Positions 25,819 through 34,453 of a stretch of DNA of 45,715 nt are shown piece by piece; position 1 is the first letter of the stretch, and each line of letters opens with the position of its first letter. Position numbers and translations under genes: made by a program. The notes under the pieces are model-generated. The model did no database searches. It had not been told where the DNA came from and worked only from the letters and a program-made list of their open reading frames with translations. Origin of the DNA: Streptomyces griseoviridis (GTDB taxonomy: Bacteria > Actinomycetota > Actinomycetes > Streptomycetales > Streptomycetaceae); assembly GCA_014649155.1 (NCBI GenBank), contig BMSM01000040.1:1-45715 (forward strand), in the 5' to 3' direction.

Positions 25819-27240
25819 GTGGCATCGCGCTGGGACCTCGGCGGTCTGCTGCGGCCCGTCGAGGACGAGTACCACCAGCTGTGGCCGCTGTCCCACTCGA
25901 TAGGTGCCGGCGGCCAGGGCGAGGTGTGGCTGGCCCGTGGCGGACGTACCGCCATCAAGATGATCACTGCTCCGACTCAGGAAGCAGCAGAAGCCGTCCA
26001 CACTCGGCTGCGCCGCATCCAGCGGCTGCCGCTGAGCGACGTTCCGTTGGCCGGCGTCCTCGCCCTGCTCGCTCCGCCGAAGCTCGGCTACGTGATGGAA
26101 CTCGCCGACGAGATGGTCCCGCTGGACACCTTGTGTGTGCCCGACGAGGAAGACCTCGCGGCCTGGTACCTGCGTACCGGCGGCCTGGAACGCCGACTGC
26201 GGCTGCTCGCCAGACTCGCGGACGCCGTCGCCCGGCTCCACTCACGCGCCATCGTGTACCAGGATCTGTCACCCTCGAACGTGCTGGTCTCCGCCGCTCC
26301 CGAGCAGCAGGAGATCCGCCTCATCGACGTGGACAATCTCGGTCTTGTCTCGACTGTCGCGTCCGCGCCGGTGCACACCCCGGGATACGGGGCACCGGAG
26401 ATCGTGTCGGGGCGCGGTGGTGCCACGACGCTGGCCGACGCACACGCACTCGCCGTCCTGATCTTCGAGACCCTCACCGCGAGCCACCCGTTCCGGGGTG
26501 ACGAGGTCCTGGACTCCGACCCCGCCTACCAACAGGAGTACGCGGACTGCTTCCGCCTCCCCTGGATCGACCACCCCACTGACCGCACCAACGAGTGCAC
26601 CTTCGGCATAACACCACGTGAAGAGGTGTTGTCCGGTCAGCTGTGGGGCCTGGCCACCCGGTGCTTCGTGGACGCCGTGACCGATCCTTCGGTCCGGCCG
26701 TCGGCTGCCCGGTGGGCCGCGGCACTGCACTCCGCAGCGGGACAGACGGTCAAGTGTCCGGAGTGTCGCTGGAGCTACCGTGCCGCCGCCTCCTCCTGCC
26801 TGGTTTGCGGAAGACCCCGAGACCGTGTCTGGCTGCTGCGCCACGGACTGACCGGCCCGGTCGGTACCGAACCGGGGGACGGGTCAGGGAACGAGGACGA
26901 CACCCCCCGGGTGGAGCTGTCGGAAGTGCCTCTGCCCGACTTCACCGTACTGCGCCCCGACAGCGAGACGACACTGACGGCCCGTCACAGCCTCCCGGCT
27001 CCGGACCGGCTCGATGCGGTGGTCGCGCAGTTGCGGTCCCAGGGCCGGGACGTAACTGTGTCGAACGTCTCGCGCGACAGTCTCTGGCTCGACCACCAGG
27101 ACGGTCGGCCGTGGCGTGAGATCGGCCAGGGAAGCCAGGCGACTGTGCCGGTCGACGGCCGCCCCTGGACGCTTCACTTCGGCAGGCAGGGTGTGATCCA
27201 TCGCTGGGTACGTCTGATGGCGCTGGAGGCGAGCGGGTGA
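25819..27240 (+). CDS. Ser/Thr protein kinase-like protein with zinc ribbon (TerY-P type)
   Basis: 473 residues from GTG 25819 (GAGGAAAG upstream). Kinase fold: glycine loop GAGGQGEV (29-36), VAIK-type Lys47, catalytic loop YQDLSPSN (Asp149, Asn154, with Tyr replacing the His of HRD), the DFG position reading DVD (170-172) and GAPE (191-194). All three phosphotransfer residues (Lys47, Asp149, Asp170) are kept, so it is probably active despite the odd motifs. A zinc ribbon follows: Cys313, 316, 327 and 330. The last ~140 residues are a beta-rich region without assignment. No membrane segment is present, unlike PASTA-type kinases. The gene overlaps the helicase start by 4 bases (GTGA). Likely role: phosphorylating a partner in the same operon when triggered. 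Confidence 0.88.
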   Translation: MASRWDLGGLLRPVEDEYHQLWPLSHSIGAGGQGEVWLARGGRTAIKMITAPTQEAAEAVHTRLRRIQRLPLSDVPLAGVLALLAPPKLGYVMELADEMVPLDTLCVPDEEDLAAWYLRTGGLERRLRLLARLADAVARLHSRAIVYQDLSPSNVLVSAAPEQQEIRLIDVDNLGLVSTVASAPVHTPGYGAPEIVSGRGGATTLADAHALAVLIFETLTASHPFRGDEVLDSDPAYQQEYADCFRLPWIDHPTDRTNECTFGITPREEVLSGQLWGLATRCFVDAVTDPSVRPSAARWAAALHSAAGQTVKCPECRWSYRAAASSCLVCGRPRDRVWLLRHGLTGPVGTEPGDGSGNEDDTPRVELSEVPLPDFTVLRPDSETTLTARHSLPAPDRLDAVVAQLRSQGRDVTVSNVSRDSLWLDHQDGRPWREIGQGSQATVPVDGRPWTLHFGRQGVIHRWVRLMALEASG

Positions 27241-30200
27241 GCGCGCGTCCCAAACGGCCCGCCATGCCGGCCCGTATGCCGGGGGAACCCGTGCTCGTGT
27301 CCTTCCTCTGGCATCGAGTACCACAGGGGTTCACCGACCGGACGATCCCCGACGGCAGCGAGGTGCGCCTCTATCGCCGGCCCACGGGCCAACTGGACCT
27401 GGTCACCGATGCCGCTACGTACGGGATCAAACCGGCGGCTCCGGAGGACGAGCGGAAGCTCGACCGGATCCCGGTGGCCGGGACCACGTGTGTAACGGTC
27501 ACCGCGCATCCGGTCCGCCCGCAGCCTCCCACGCCCGTCCCGTCACCTCGACGCCGTACCGGAAACCCGCGTCAGACTGCGCCGGCGGCCGACAGCCCTT
27601 TCACCTTGCGTGTGCACGTCTACGCCCCTGCCGTAGGACTCGCGGTACCGCTCAGCACCGGACTGCTCCTCGATGTCGATGACGCCGTGCTGGAGGACGC
27701 CACCAAGTACGCCGACCGCACGGACACCGTCAACGTCGGTTCACTCATGGAGTTCATGGCACGCGAACTCCTCCTGGAGCCCCGTCCCGGGGCTCCAGCG
27801 GACGCGCGGCGCATGGTGGTCTCGGCCGGACCGGCCGGAAGCTTCGCAGCCGGCTTCCGGGTGCACGGACCAGGGCTCATGGCCGATGTCGAGAAGCACA
27901 GTGCCGGCTACCGCGTCGTCCGCCTGCTCAGCTCGGTCCACGATCGGCACGGCACCGTTCAGAAAGCACTGGCCGTCGGGTCCATCGAGTTCCGCGACAT
28001 GACCGCCAGGCAGCGGGACCGCGCGCGAATACAGCAGGGCCTCGACCTGGTGGCCAGCCAGAACGGCTACCTGGCCATGTGGGACAGGTACCAGGAGCTG
28101 GAGGCGCGCCACATCAGAAGACGCCTGCGTGACTTCGGAACCATCCGCTACACCGACGTCAAGGTCGAGTCCGACGGCCGCTGCGCATTCACCGTGGACC
28201 TCAGCCGGGCCCTGCCCCGTACCCGAGCCGCACTGGAGAACACAGCCGCGGCCGAACGCGTCGAGCTGGAGGCCGCCGAGGAACTCCCGGCCTCCGTGAC
28301 GGACACCGCGATGACCGACCGGGAGTGGCTCGTCGCGTCCCGCGCGCAGAAGGCGCAGGCCTGGGTGGGAGAACCGCTCGGATACGACAATGTCACCGAG
28401 GTCCTGAGGCTCACCGCGACGCTCAACAGCCAGCACGACCCGCCCCCTAGAGGATGGCTCTACCTGGCGCACCGCGGTGATCAGCGTCGGCTCGACCGGC
28501 GCGAGAAGGCCATGCAGCAACTGCGCACCGACGGAACGCACATTCCCGCACTGCCGACTCTCCTGGAGGGAGGTGTCTGGCCGCAGCCGGCACGCCAACG
28601 GATCACCAAGCTCTCCCCCTCCGCACTCAGCTGCTTCGCTCCTCACGGACCGACGCCGGCCCAGCGGGAGGCGGTGCTCACCGCCCTCAACACCCCTGAC
28701 GTCGCGATCATCCAGGGACCACCGGGCACCGGCAAGACCCAGGTGATCGCTGCTCTGGTCAACCAGCTGGGCGACCTCGCCCAGGGGGGAGACGTGGCCG
28801 GGAGCACCCTATTGACGAGTTTCCAGCATGCGGCGGTGGACCACCTCGTCACTCGTGGCTGGGTCTTCGGGCTTCCACCGCTCAAGGTGGACTCCCGCGG
28901 CCGGGGCAGCAAAGTGGCACTGGACACCTGGCGCATCGAGGCGGCCCGCGCTGCCGACCTGCGGTTGCGTGAGCGCCCGGCAGGACCTCATCTGGCCGCG
29001 CGGCGGGCCGCCGCCGAGCTGGCCGCCACCTATCGGGCGGCACCGGTCCCGCCCGAGTTCCTGCCGCACTTCCTGGACCAGGTGCTCACCCAGGTCGGGG
29101 ACATCGCGGAACCGTCCCTGGCCGGAGAACTCCGCCGGCACAGGGACCGAGCCGAACAGCAACGCATGCGAGCCGCCGCCATGGCCGACCCCGACGTGCG
29201 CGCGGATCTGCTGCCCTACATCCGGTCGCTGCGCTGCACCGCGACCGGCTTCCACGATGACGGCCCCCGCACGGCCCGGGCGCTGTTGACCCGGCTGGAA
29301 CTCGCCGGCAGTCCGCTGTTCGACGGCATCTCGTACCAGGAACCCCTGCGCGCAGCGATCGGCGCCACCACACCACAGACCGAACTGCTCGACGCGCTGA
29401 CCGCGTTGCGCGACGACCTGATCGACCGTCTCACCGCGCGTATCCGGCTGCCGGAGGTCACCGTGGCCGATCCCGCGATCGTCGACCTCCTCGACCGGCT
29501 CGCGGCACAGCTCGCGGAAGCGGTGACCCGGTCGCCCGACGCCATAGCCGCGGCACTGCTGGATTACCGGGATGATCTGCGCAGCGATCCAGAAGGTGTC
29601 GACGACACACTCCGCGCCTACACCGTCTCGCTGGCCTCGACCTGCCAGCAAGCCGTCTCCAAGGCCATGGTCGAGGTCGGCCGCCGGGACGGAGCGTTCG
29701 AGTCGGTCGTCGTCGACGAGGCAGCGCGGGCCAACCCGCTCGACCTCCTCATCCCCCTCGCCCAGGCCCGCCGCCGGATCGTGCTGGTCGGTGACCACGC
29801 CCAGCTTCCCCACATGCTGGAACCCGACGTGGAGCGCGAGCTGGGTTCGCTCGGCGACGACGTCCGTGACCGGCTGCAGGAGAGCCTGTTCCAGCGACTG
29901 GCCCGTCAGTGGGAGCACGGCTCATCCGACGGGCACTCCCGGTTCGTCCGCCTCGACACCCAGTTCCGCATGCATCCGGTACTCGGCAGCTTCGTCAGCG
30001 ACAACTTCTACCAGGGACAATTGCGCAACGGCCGTGAGGCGAGTGACTTCACCCACGGGATCGAACGGTACGGGGAGGTTCCCGCGGTATGGCTTCCCGT
30101 GCCGCAGTCCGCCGGCGGTGAGACCCAACGGGGAACGAGCCGTGCCCGACACGCCGAAGCCGTCGTCATCGCCCGAGAGATAGCCGCGCTGATCGAGCGC

Positions 30201-30650
30201 TGCCCGAGGATGACCTTCGGTGTCATCTCGTTCTACGCCGCACAGGTCACCGAGGTGTGGAAGGAGCTGAAGAAGGCCGGGCTCGCCGAGTTCACCGATG
30301 CGGGTGGGTGGCGCCCCGTGCCCCGGCTCAGCCGCGATGAGGACGGCACACCGCTCGACCGATTGCGGGTGGGCACCGTCGACGCCTTCCAGGGCATGGA
30401 GTTCTCGGTCACCTACCTGTCCACTGTGCGCAGCTGTGCACCAGCCGCACGGACCGACGCCAAGCGCGCTTACGGGCACCTGACCGTCGCCAACCGGCTG
30501 TGCGTGGCGATGAGCCGCCAGCAGCGGGTGCTGGCCGTGGTGGGCGACGACGACATGTTCGGGCCCGGCAGTCCGGAGGCGGTCAAGCCTCTTGCCGCGT
30601 TCCTGGAGCTGTGCCGGAGGGGAGTGGACGGCCGTGTCGTTCGACCGTGA
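27237..30650 (+). CDS. Upf1-like superfamily 1 helicase/ATPase
   Basis: 1137 residues, GTG start overlapping the kinase stop. The first ~480 residues show no motif I recognise. The C-terminal half has complete SF1 motifs: I GPPGTGKT (494-501), Ia LLTSFQHAAVDHLV, II DEAA (827-830), III GDHAQLP, IV QFRMHP, V GTVDAFQGMEF and VI NRLCVAMSRQ. About 300 residues lie between motifs Ia and II. This is the COG1112/AAA_11-AAA_12 type, which acts on RNA or DNA and is shared by several anti-phage systems (for example Mokosh, where such a helicase is linked to a kinase and a PLD nuclease). No PLD or other nuclease motif is seen in this protein. It is translationally linked to both neighbours. Confidence 0.93.
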   Translation: MSARPKRPAMPARMPGEPVLVSFLWHRVPQGFTDRTIPDGSEVRLYRRPTGQLDLVTDAATYGIKPAAPEDERKLDRIPVAGTTCVTVTAHPVRPQPPTPVPSPRRRTGNPRQTAPAADSPFTLRVHVYAPAVGLAVPLSTGLLLDVDDAVLEDATKYADRTDTVNVGSLMEFMARELLLEPRPGAPADARRMVVSAGPAGSFAAGFRVHGPGLMADVEKHSAGYRVVRLLSSVHDRHGTVQKALAVGSIEFRDMTARQRDRARIQQGLDLVASQNGYLAMWDRYQELEARHIRRRLRDFGTIRYTDVKVESDGRCAFTVDLSRALPRTRAALENTAAAERVELEAAEELPASVTDTAMTDREWLVASRAQKAQAWVGEPLGYDNVTEVLRLTATLNSQHDPPPRGWLYLAHRGDQRRLDRREKAMQQLRTDGTHIPALPTLLEGGVWPQPARQRITKLSPSALSCFAPHGPTPAQREAVLTALNTPDVAIIQGPPGTGKTQVIAALVNQLGDLAQGGDVAGSTLLTSFQHAAVDHLVTRGWVFGLPPLKVDSRGRGSKVALDTWRIEAARAADLRLRERPAGPHLAARRAAAELAATYRAAPVPPEFLPHFLDQVLTQVGDIAEPSLAGELRRHRDRAEQQRMRAAAMADPDVRADLLPYIRSLRCTATGFHDDGPRTARALLTRLELAGSPLFDGISYQEPLRAAIGATTPQTELLDALTALRDDLIDRLTARIRLPEVTVADPAIVDLLDRLAAQLAEAVTRSPDAIAAALLDYRDDLRSDPEGVDDTLRAYTVSLASTCQQAVSKAMVEVGRRDGAFESVVVDEAARANPLDLLIPLAQARRRIVLVGDHAQLPHMLEPDVERELGSLGDDVRDRLQESLFQRLARQWEHGSSDGHSRFVRLDTQFRMHPVLGSFVSDNFYQGQLRNGREASDFTHGIERYGEVPAVWLPVPQSAGGETQRGTSRARHAEAVVIAREIAALIERCPRMTFGVISFYAAQVTEVWKELKKAGLAEFTDAGGWRPVPRLSRDEDGTPLDRLRVGTVDAFQGMEFSVTYLSTVRSCAPAARTDAKRAYGHLTVANRLCVAMSRQQRVLAVVGDDDMFGPGSPEAVKPLAAFLELCRRGVDGRVVRP

Positions 30651-32082
30651 GACCCCTGTCTTCCAGCTGGCGCTCCCGCCCCGCCAACGGTACCGGCCCG
30701 TTCTGCTGCCCGTGTGGGTTCACCAGGTGACGGCACCGACCGGCTACTCCCGGACGCTGGACGTCTTCCAGACCGTGGTGCTGCGCCTGTGTGCCGCCGG
30801 GGTCCGGGATGTCGGTGACCTGTCCCGGTTGATCGGGCTGGACACCGCACTGTGCCGCACGGTGATCGCCCGGCTCGTGGAGGGGCAGCTGATGGCACAG
30901 GGGCTGCGGCTGACCGAGGCGGGGCGGCGCACCGTGGCCGAAGGCGAAGTCGCGGAGACGGACCCCCGGCTCGTCCGTGTCTTCCAGGACCCGGCCACCG
31001 GTGTGCTGTTGCCTCGTATCCTGGTCGCCGATCCCGTACGCGCTGACCTGCGAGCGCATCGCGGCCGCTGGGTCACCATCCAGTTCGGTACTGCTGGTGC
31101 CTCACGCGAGGTCAGCGCGCTGACGCTCCGGGCCGGCGGCTCCTGGATGCGCCCGTCGGAACGTGATGTCCTCGAAGCCTGCAAGAGTCACGACCTGGCG
31201 GCGCGGGGCCTGCGCGGTGCTTCCCGCGATCCGGCCGGCTCTGTGGGAGCGGCCCGACGGATCGGATTTCACGGTACGGCGAACCCGGCCCATGTCGTGT
31301 GCTACGTCATCGAGGGCAACGACGGGTCCGGGCGCATGTGGACCGTCGAGGACCCGTTCGCGGTGGGCGACGGGCGTTTCTTCGCCGATCTTCTGGCCGC
31401 CCGTGCAGAGGCGGACGAGCAGTTGGCCCGGCTGATCGACGACATACTCGGAAAGGGCCGCCGCGAGCGGACCACCGCCGCCCGCAAGGTCGACCGGGAG
31501 CTCGCCGAGGACGCCCGCGCCGAAGTGGTACGTATGCTCGGCGAAGAGGTCCGGAACCACTCGGAGGTGTTGACCCACCTCGCGGACATCGAGCTGGCGC
31601 TGCTGAAGGACACCGCGCGGGAACGGGAGAACGCCGCACGCAACGCCATCCGCGTCTTCGAATGCATACTCCCCGAACTCAACGAACGGTTCCCCGCCCG
31701 GATCCCACCGTCCCGGGAGCCGGGGGTGCGGGAGCGCACGTTCGTACTGACCGCCCAGCGCCTGGGCGCCACATCCGTGCCGCCGGAGATGCGCAAGTAC
31801 TGCTCCAGACCGGCCGGCGGGCTGGCCGGGGACATCATCAGAGCCGTCTGGGCGGCCGGGGAGAACACGCAGCATCCGTTCGCCGCGTTCCTCCGCGAGC
31901 GCCCCACCCTCCTGGAGGATCTCGACCGGTCGCGCATCCTGCGCAACAACGCGACGCACGGACCTACCGGCGCCCCGGCCCCTGATGAGCTGGAGCACAT
32001 CCGGATTCTCGCTTACGACGCGGCCCGCCACTTGCTCGGTCTGAGCAGCGGCCGAACCACAACCAGCAAGAGGGTGAACTGA
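30634..32082 (+). CDS. Unrecognised protein with N-terminal winged-helix-like region and C-terminal HEPN-like Rx4H motif
   Basis: 482 residues from GTG 30634, with GGAGGGGAG at 30616; it overlaps the helicase end by 17 bases. I do not recognise the whole family. Residues about 20-100 read like a winged helix (LDVFQTVVLRLCAAGVRDVG, then an arginine-containing recognition-helix segment and LTEAGRRTV). The middle is mixed alpha/beta, and residues about 265-350 are strongly helical and charged. Near the C terminus LRNNATHGP gives Arg437-N-N-A-T-His442, the Rx4H motif of HEPN ribonucleases, followed by a helix (DELEHIRILAYDAARHLL) as HEPN folds require. I infer a possible RNA-cleaving effector held silent by its partners. 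The motif is clear; the fold assignment is by eye. Confidence 0.75.
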   Translation: MSFDRETPVFQLALPPRQRYRPVLLPVWVHQVTAPTGYSRTLDVFQTVVLRLCAAGVRDVGDLSRLIGLDTALCRTVIARLVEGQLMAQGLRLTEAGRRTVAEGEVAETDPRLVRVFQDPATGVLLPRILVADPVRADLRAHRGRWVTIQFGTAGASREVSALTLRAGGSWMRPSERDVLEACKSHDLAARGLRGASRDPAGSVGAARRIGFHGTANPAHVVCYVIEGNDGSGRMWTVEDPFAVGDGRFFADLLAARAEADEQLARLIDDILGKGRRERTTAARKVDRELAEDARAEVVRMLGEEVRNHSEVLTHLADIELALLKDTARERENAARNAIRVFECILPELNERFPARIPPSREPGVRERTFVLTAQRLGATSVPPEMRKYCSRPAGGLAGDIIRAVWAAGENTQHPFAAFLRERPTLLEDLDRSRILRNNATHGPTGAPAPDELEHIRILAYDAARHLLGLSSGRTTTSKRVN

Positions 32083-32086
32083 CGAC

Positions 32087-34453
32087 ATGGGGAAGAGGCA
32101 GACGCGACCGCGTCAGAAAGGCAAGGGTACGGTCTGGCCGGGGCAGCCGCCCGCTCCCGAGCACACCGGGGCCGCCCGTGCCCGTCAGCCGGCCCCGCTG
32201 GCTTCCCGCACCGACCCGAAGACCGCCGACGACACCGCGGCGCTGCTGGCGGAGATACAGCAGGTCGCGAACGAGGCCCACGTGGTGGTCGAGGCGGGGG
32301 CCGGGTCCGACGGCGCGAGCTCCGACCTCGCGTCGGCCTGGCAGCGGTACCGTGCACTCGCCGAGCGCCAGGCAGACGCGGCGAACACGTTGTCGGTGCG
32401 GGCGGAGACGCTCCGTGCCGAGCAGGAAGGACTCACCGCCGCGGCCGCCCGACAGGCCGAGGAGGCCGCAGCCCTGGAGGAGAGGAGCGCCGCGCTGGAT
32501 GCCCGCTGCGAACTCCTCGACCGCAGGGAACGCGACCTGTCCGACCGCGAGCAGGCAGCCGAAGCGGCATTCACCGAACGCCGCCTGGAGGCAGGCCGGG
32601 AGCTGGAGGCCTGGCTGACGGAGCAGCGCCGGACGGCAGCGGCCGCGCTCGACACCGAACGCCAGGACCGGCAGGCACGGTGGAGCGAGGAGCAGCGTCG
32701 CCTGGCCGACACGCAGACGGCCCTGGACCAGCGGGAGAGTGAACTCGCCCAGCGCGAGAGGGATCTGCGCACCGCCCGGCTCCGGCTGGAGGACGAACGT
32801 GAGGACATCGCCCATCTCAAGGCCGCCCTCAAGGAGCAGCAGGCCACCCGGGCGGAACGGTTCGAACATGAGGTGACGAGCCGCACCGGCCAGTTGCTTC
32901 AGCGGATGGAGGAGAGCCGGCACAGGATCGCTGTCCTCACCGAGAGCAACGAACGTCTGGGCGCCCGGCTCAACGAGTACGACGGCGCACTGGCGTCCCT
33001 GGGTGGCATGACCTTGGAGCAGGTCGTCGAGCGCCTGACCGAGCTTCGCGCCGAGAACGCCCGTCTCCTGGAGGAGAACGCCGCCGCGCCACACGCCGAC
33101 GCCCTCCTGCTCGAGCAGCTGCGGCAGCGAGTCACGCGCCTCGCCGCCGACAACGAAGAGCTGGTGCGGGAGCGCGGGGAACTGGAGTCCGCGCTGCAGC
33201 GTGATCGCATCGCGGTCAACGAGCGCCAGAATTACGTCGAACACAACAACTGGCTGCGCGCCGCCAACGACCAACTGCAGCACCTGCTCAACGAGGAAGC
33301 GGCCAAACTCAGAGCCACAGCCCAGGCCGGCAAGGAGGGCCACGCCTTCCCGGCCTGCTCGCACATGGACCGGGAGTTCGGCACACCCCGGCCCTTCGAC
33401 GCACGTACGCCGGACCTGCCCGAGCTGGTGCACCAGATGCAGGCGGTCATCCACCGGCAGGCCGGTCTCTCCTACCGTCTGTCCGACCTGCGCCTGGTCC
33501 TGGCGGGCATGGCGATGAGCCGTCTCCATCTCTTCCAGGGCATCAGCGGTATCGGGAAGACCGGTCTGGCCCGCGCGCTTGCCGTCGCCTTCGGCAGCGA
33601 CACCAGTGCCGCCGTGGTGCCCGTCCAGGCCGGCTGGCGCGACCCACAGGACCTCATGGGCTACTACAACAGCTTCGACCGGATCTTCTACGAATCCGAG
33701 TTCACCAAGGCTCTGTACCGTGCCCAGTGCCCCGCTTTCAAGGACCGGCCCTTCTTCATCGTCCTCGACGAGATGAACCTCTCCCATCCCGAACAGTACT
33801 TCAGCGGAGTGCTGTCGGCCCTGGCCATCAAGGATCGGCCCAGTCTGGCACTGACCACGGCGCCGGTCAGAAACCCCGCCGCCCTGATCATCGGCGGAAC
33901 GCACATTGCCGTCCCGGACAACGTCTGGTTCATCGGCACAGCCAATCACGACGAGACAACCGTTGGCTTCGCCGACAAGACCTACGACCGGGCCTTCGTC
34001 CTGGAGCTGCCCTGGCAGCACCCGGACGTGCCGGAGACGGCACCCGCATTCCCTGAACCGCTCGGCCATCAGGGTCTCACCCAGTCCTTCGACAAGGCGC
34101 AGGCCACCTACGGCGCGCAGGCCGACGGCATCATCGAATTCCTCGACACCCACTGGCGCGGTCGCCTCGCGGAGGAACTGCGCGTCGGGTGGGGCAACCG
34201 GCTCGAGAGGCAGATCAAGCAGTTCGCACCCGTCGTGGTCGCCGCCGGAGGCAGCCCGGGCGAGGCGTTGGACCACCTTCTGGCCACACGCATCCTGCGC
34301 TCCGTCCGGGGACGGTACGACATCCATGCCGACACCCTCGATACACTGCGCACCGATCTCGTCGAAAGCCTGATGCGGTTCGACAGCGCTCACGAGCCGG
34401 CGGCGACGCGACGGCTGCTGGACGACGAGCTCCGCTCGCGTGGTCGGCAATGA
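32087..34453 (+). CDS. Coiled-coil protein with C-terminal McrB-like AAA+ ATPase
   Basis: 788 residues; the ATG lies 4 bases after the previous stop. A basic disordered start (1-45) is followed by a long Glu/Arg/Ala-rich coiled coil, about residues 75-400, broken by a short stretch near 300. The C-terminal AAA+ domain has Walker A GISGIGKT (485-492), Walker B FFIVLDEMN (Asp561, Glu562) followed by LSHPEQYFS, and sensor I in GTANHDE. DEMN followed by the EQYFS block is the McrB-type signature; McrB relatives form hexamers that drive a partner nuclease. The next gene overlaps by 4 bases and is DUF2357-like, a family that often follows McrB-like ATPases. The long coiled coil could be a sensor or a lever between hexamer and target. 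Confidence 0.9.
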   Translation: MGKRQTRPRQKGKGTVWPGQPPAPEHTGAARARQPAPLASRTDPKTADDTAALLAEIQQVANEAHVVVEAGAGSDGASSDLASAWQRYRALAERQADAANTLSVRAETLRAEQEGLTAAAARQAEEAAALEERSAALDARCELLDRRERDLSDREQAAEAAFTERRLEAGRELEAWLTEQRRTAAAALDTERQDRQARWSEEQRRLADTQTALDQRESELAQRERDLRTARLRLEDEREDIAHLKAALKEQQATRAERFEHEVTSRTGQLLQRMEESRHRIAVLTESNERLGARLNEYDGALASLGGMTLEQVVERLTELRAENARLLEENAAAPHADALLLEQLRQRVTRLAADNEELVRERGELESALQRDRIAVNERQNYVEHNNWLRAANDQLQHLLNEEAAKLRATAQAGKEGHAFPACSHMDREFGTPRPFDARTPDLPELVHQMQAVIHRQAGLSYRLSDLRLVLAGMAMSRLHLFQGISGIGKTGLARALAVAFGSDTSAAVVPVQAGWRDPQDLMGYYNSFDRIFYESEFTKALYRAQCPAFKDRPFFIVLDEMNLSHPEQYFSGVLSALAIKDRPSLALTTAPVRNPAALIIGGTHIAVPDNVWFIGTANHDETTVGFADKTYDRAFVLELPWQHPDVPETAPAFPEPLGHQGLTQSFDKAQATYGAQADGIIEFLDTHWRGRLAEELRVGWGNRLERQIKQFAPVVVAAGGSPGEALDHLLATRILRSVRGRYDIHADTLDTLRTDLVESLMRFDSAHEPAATRRLLDDELRSRGRQ

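Noticed and set aside
25110..27240. Classical TerY-P triad
   Set aside because: The VWA and kinase genes fit, but there is no PP2C phosphatase and four further coupled genes follow, so the known name does not cover it.
25819..30650. Mokosh system (kinase plus COG1112 helicase plus PLD nuclease)
   Set aside because: No PLD (HKD) motif is visible in the helicase or any neighbour, and kinase and helicase are separate genes with other partners.
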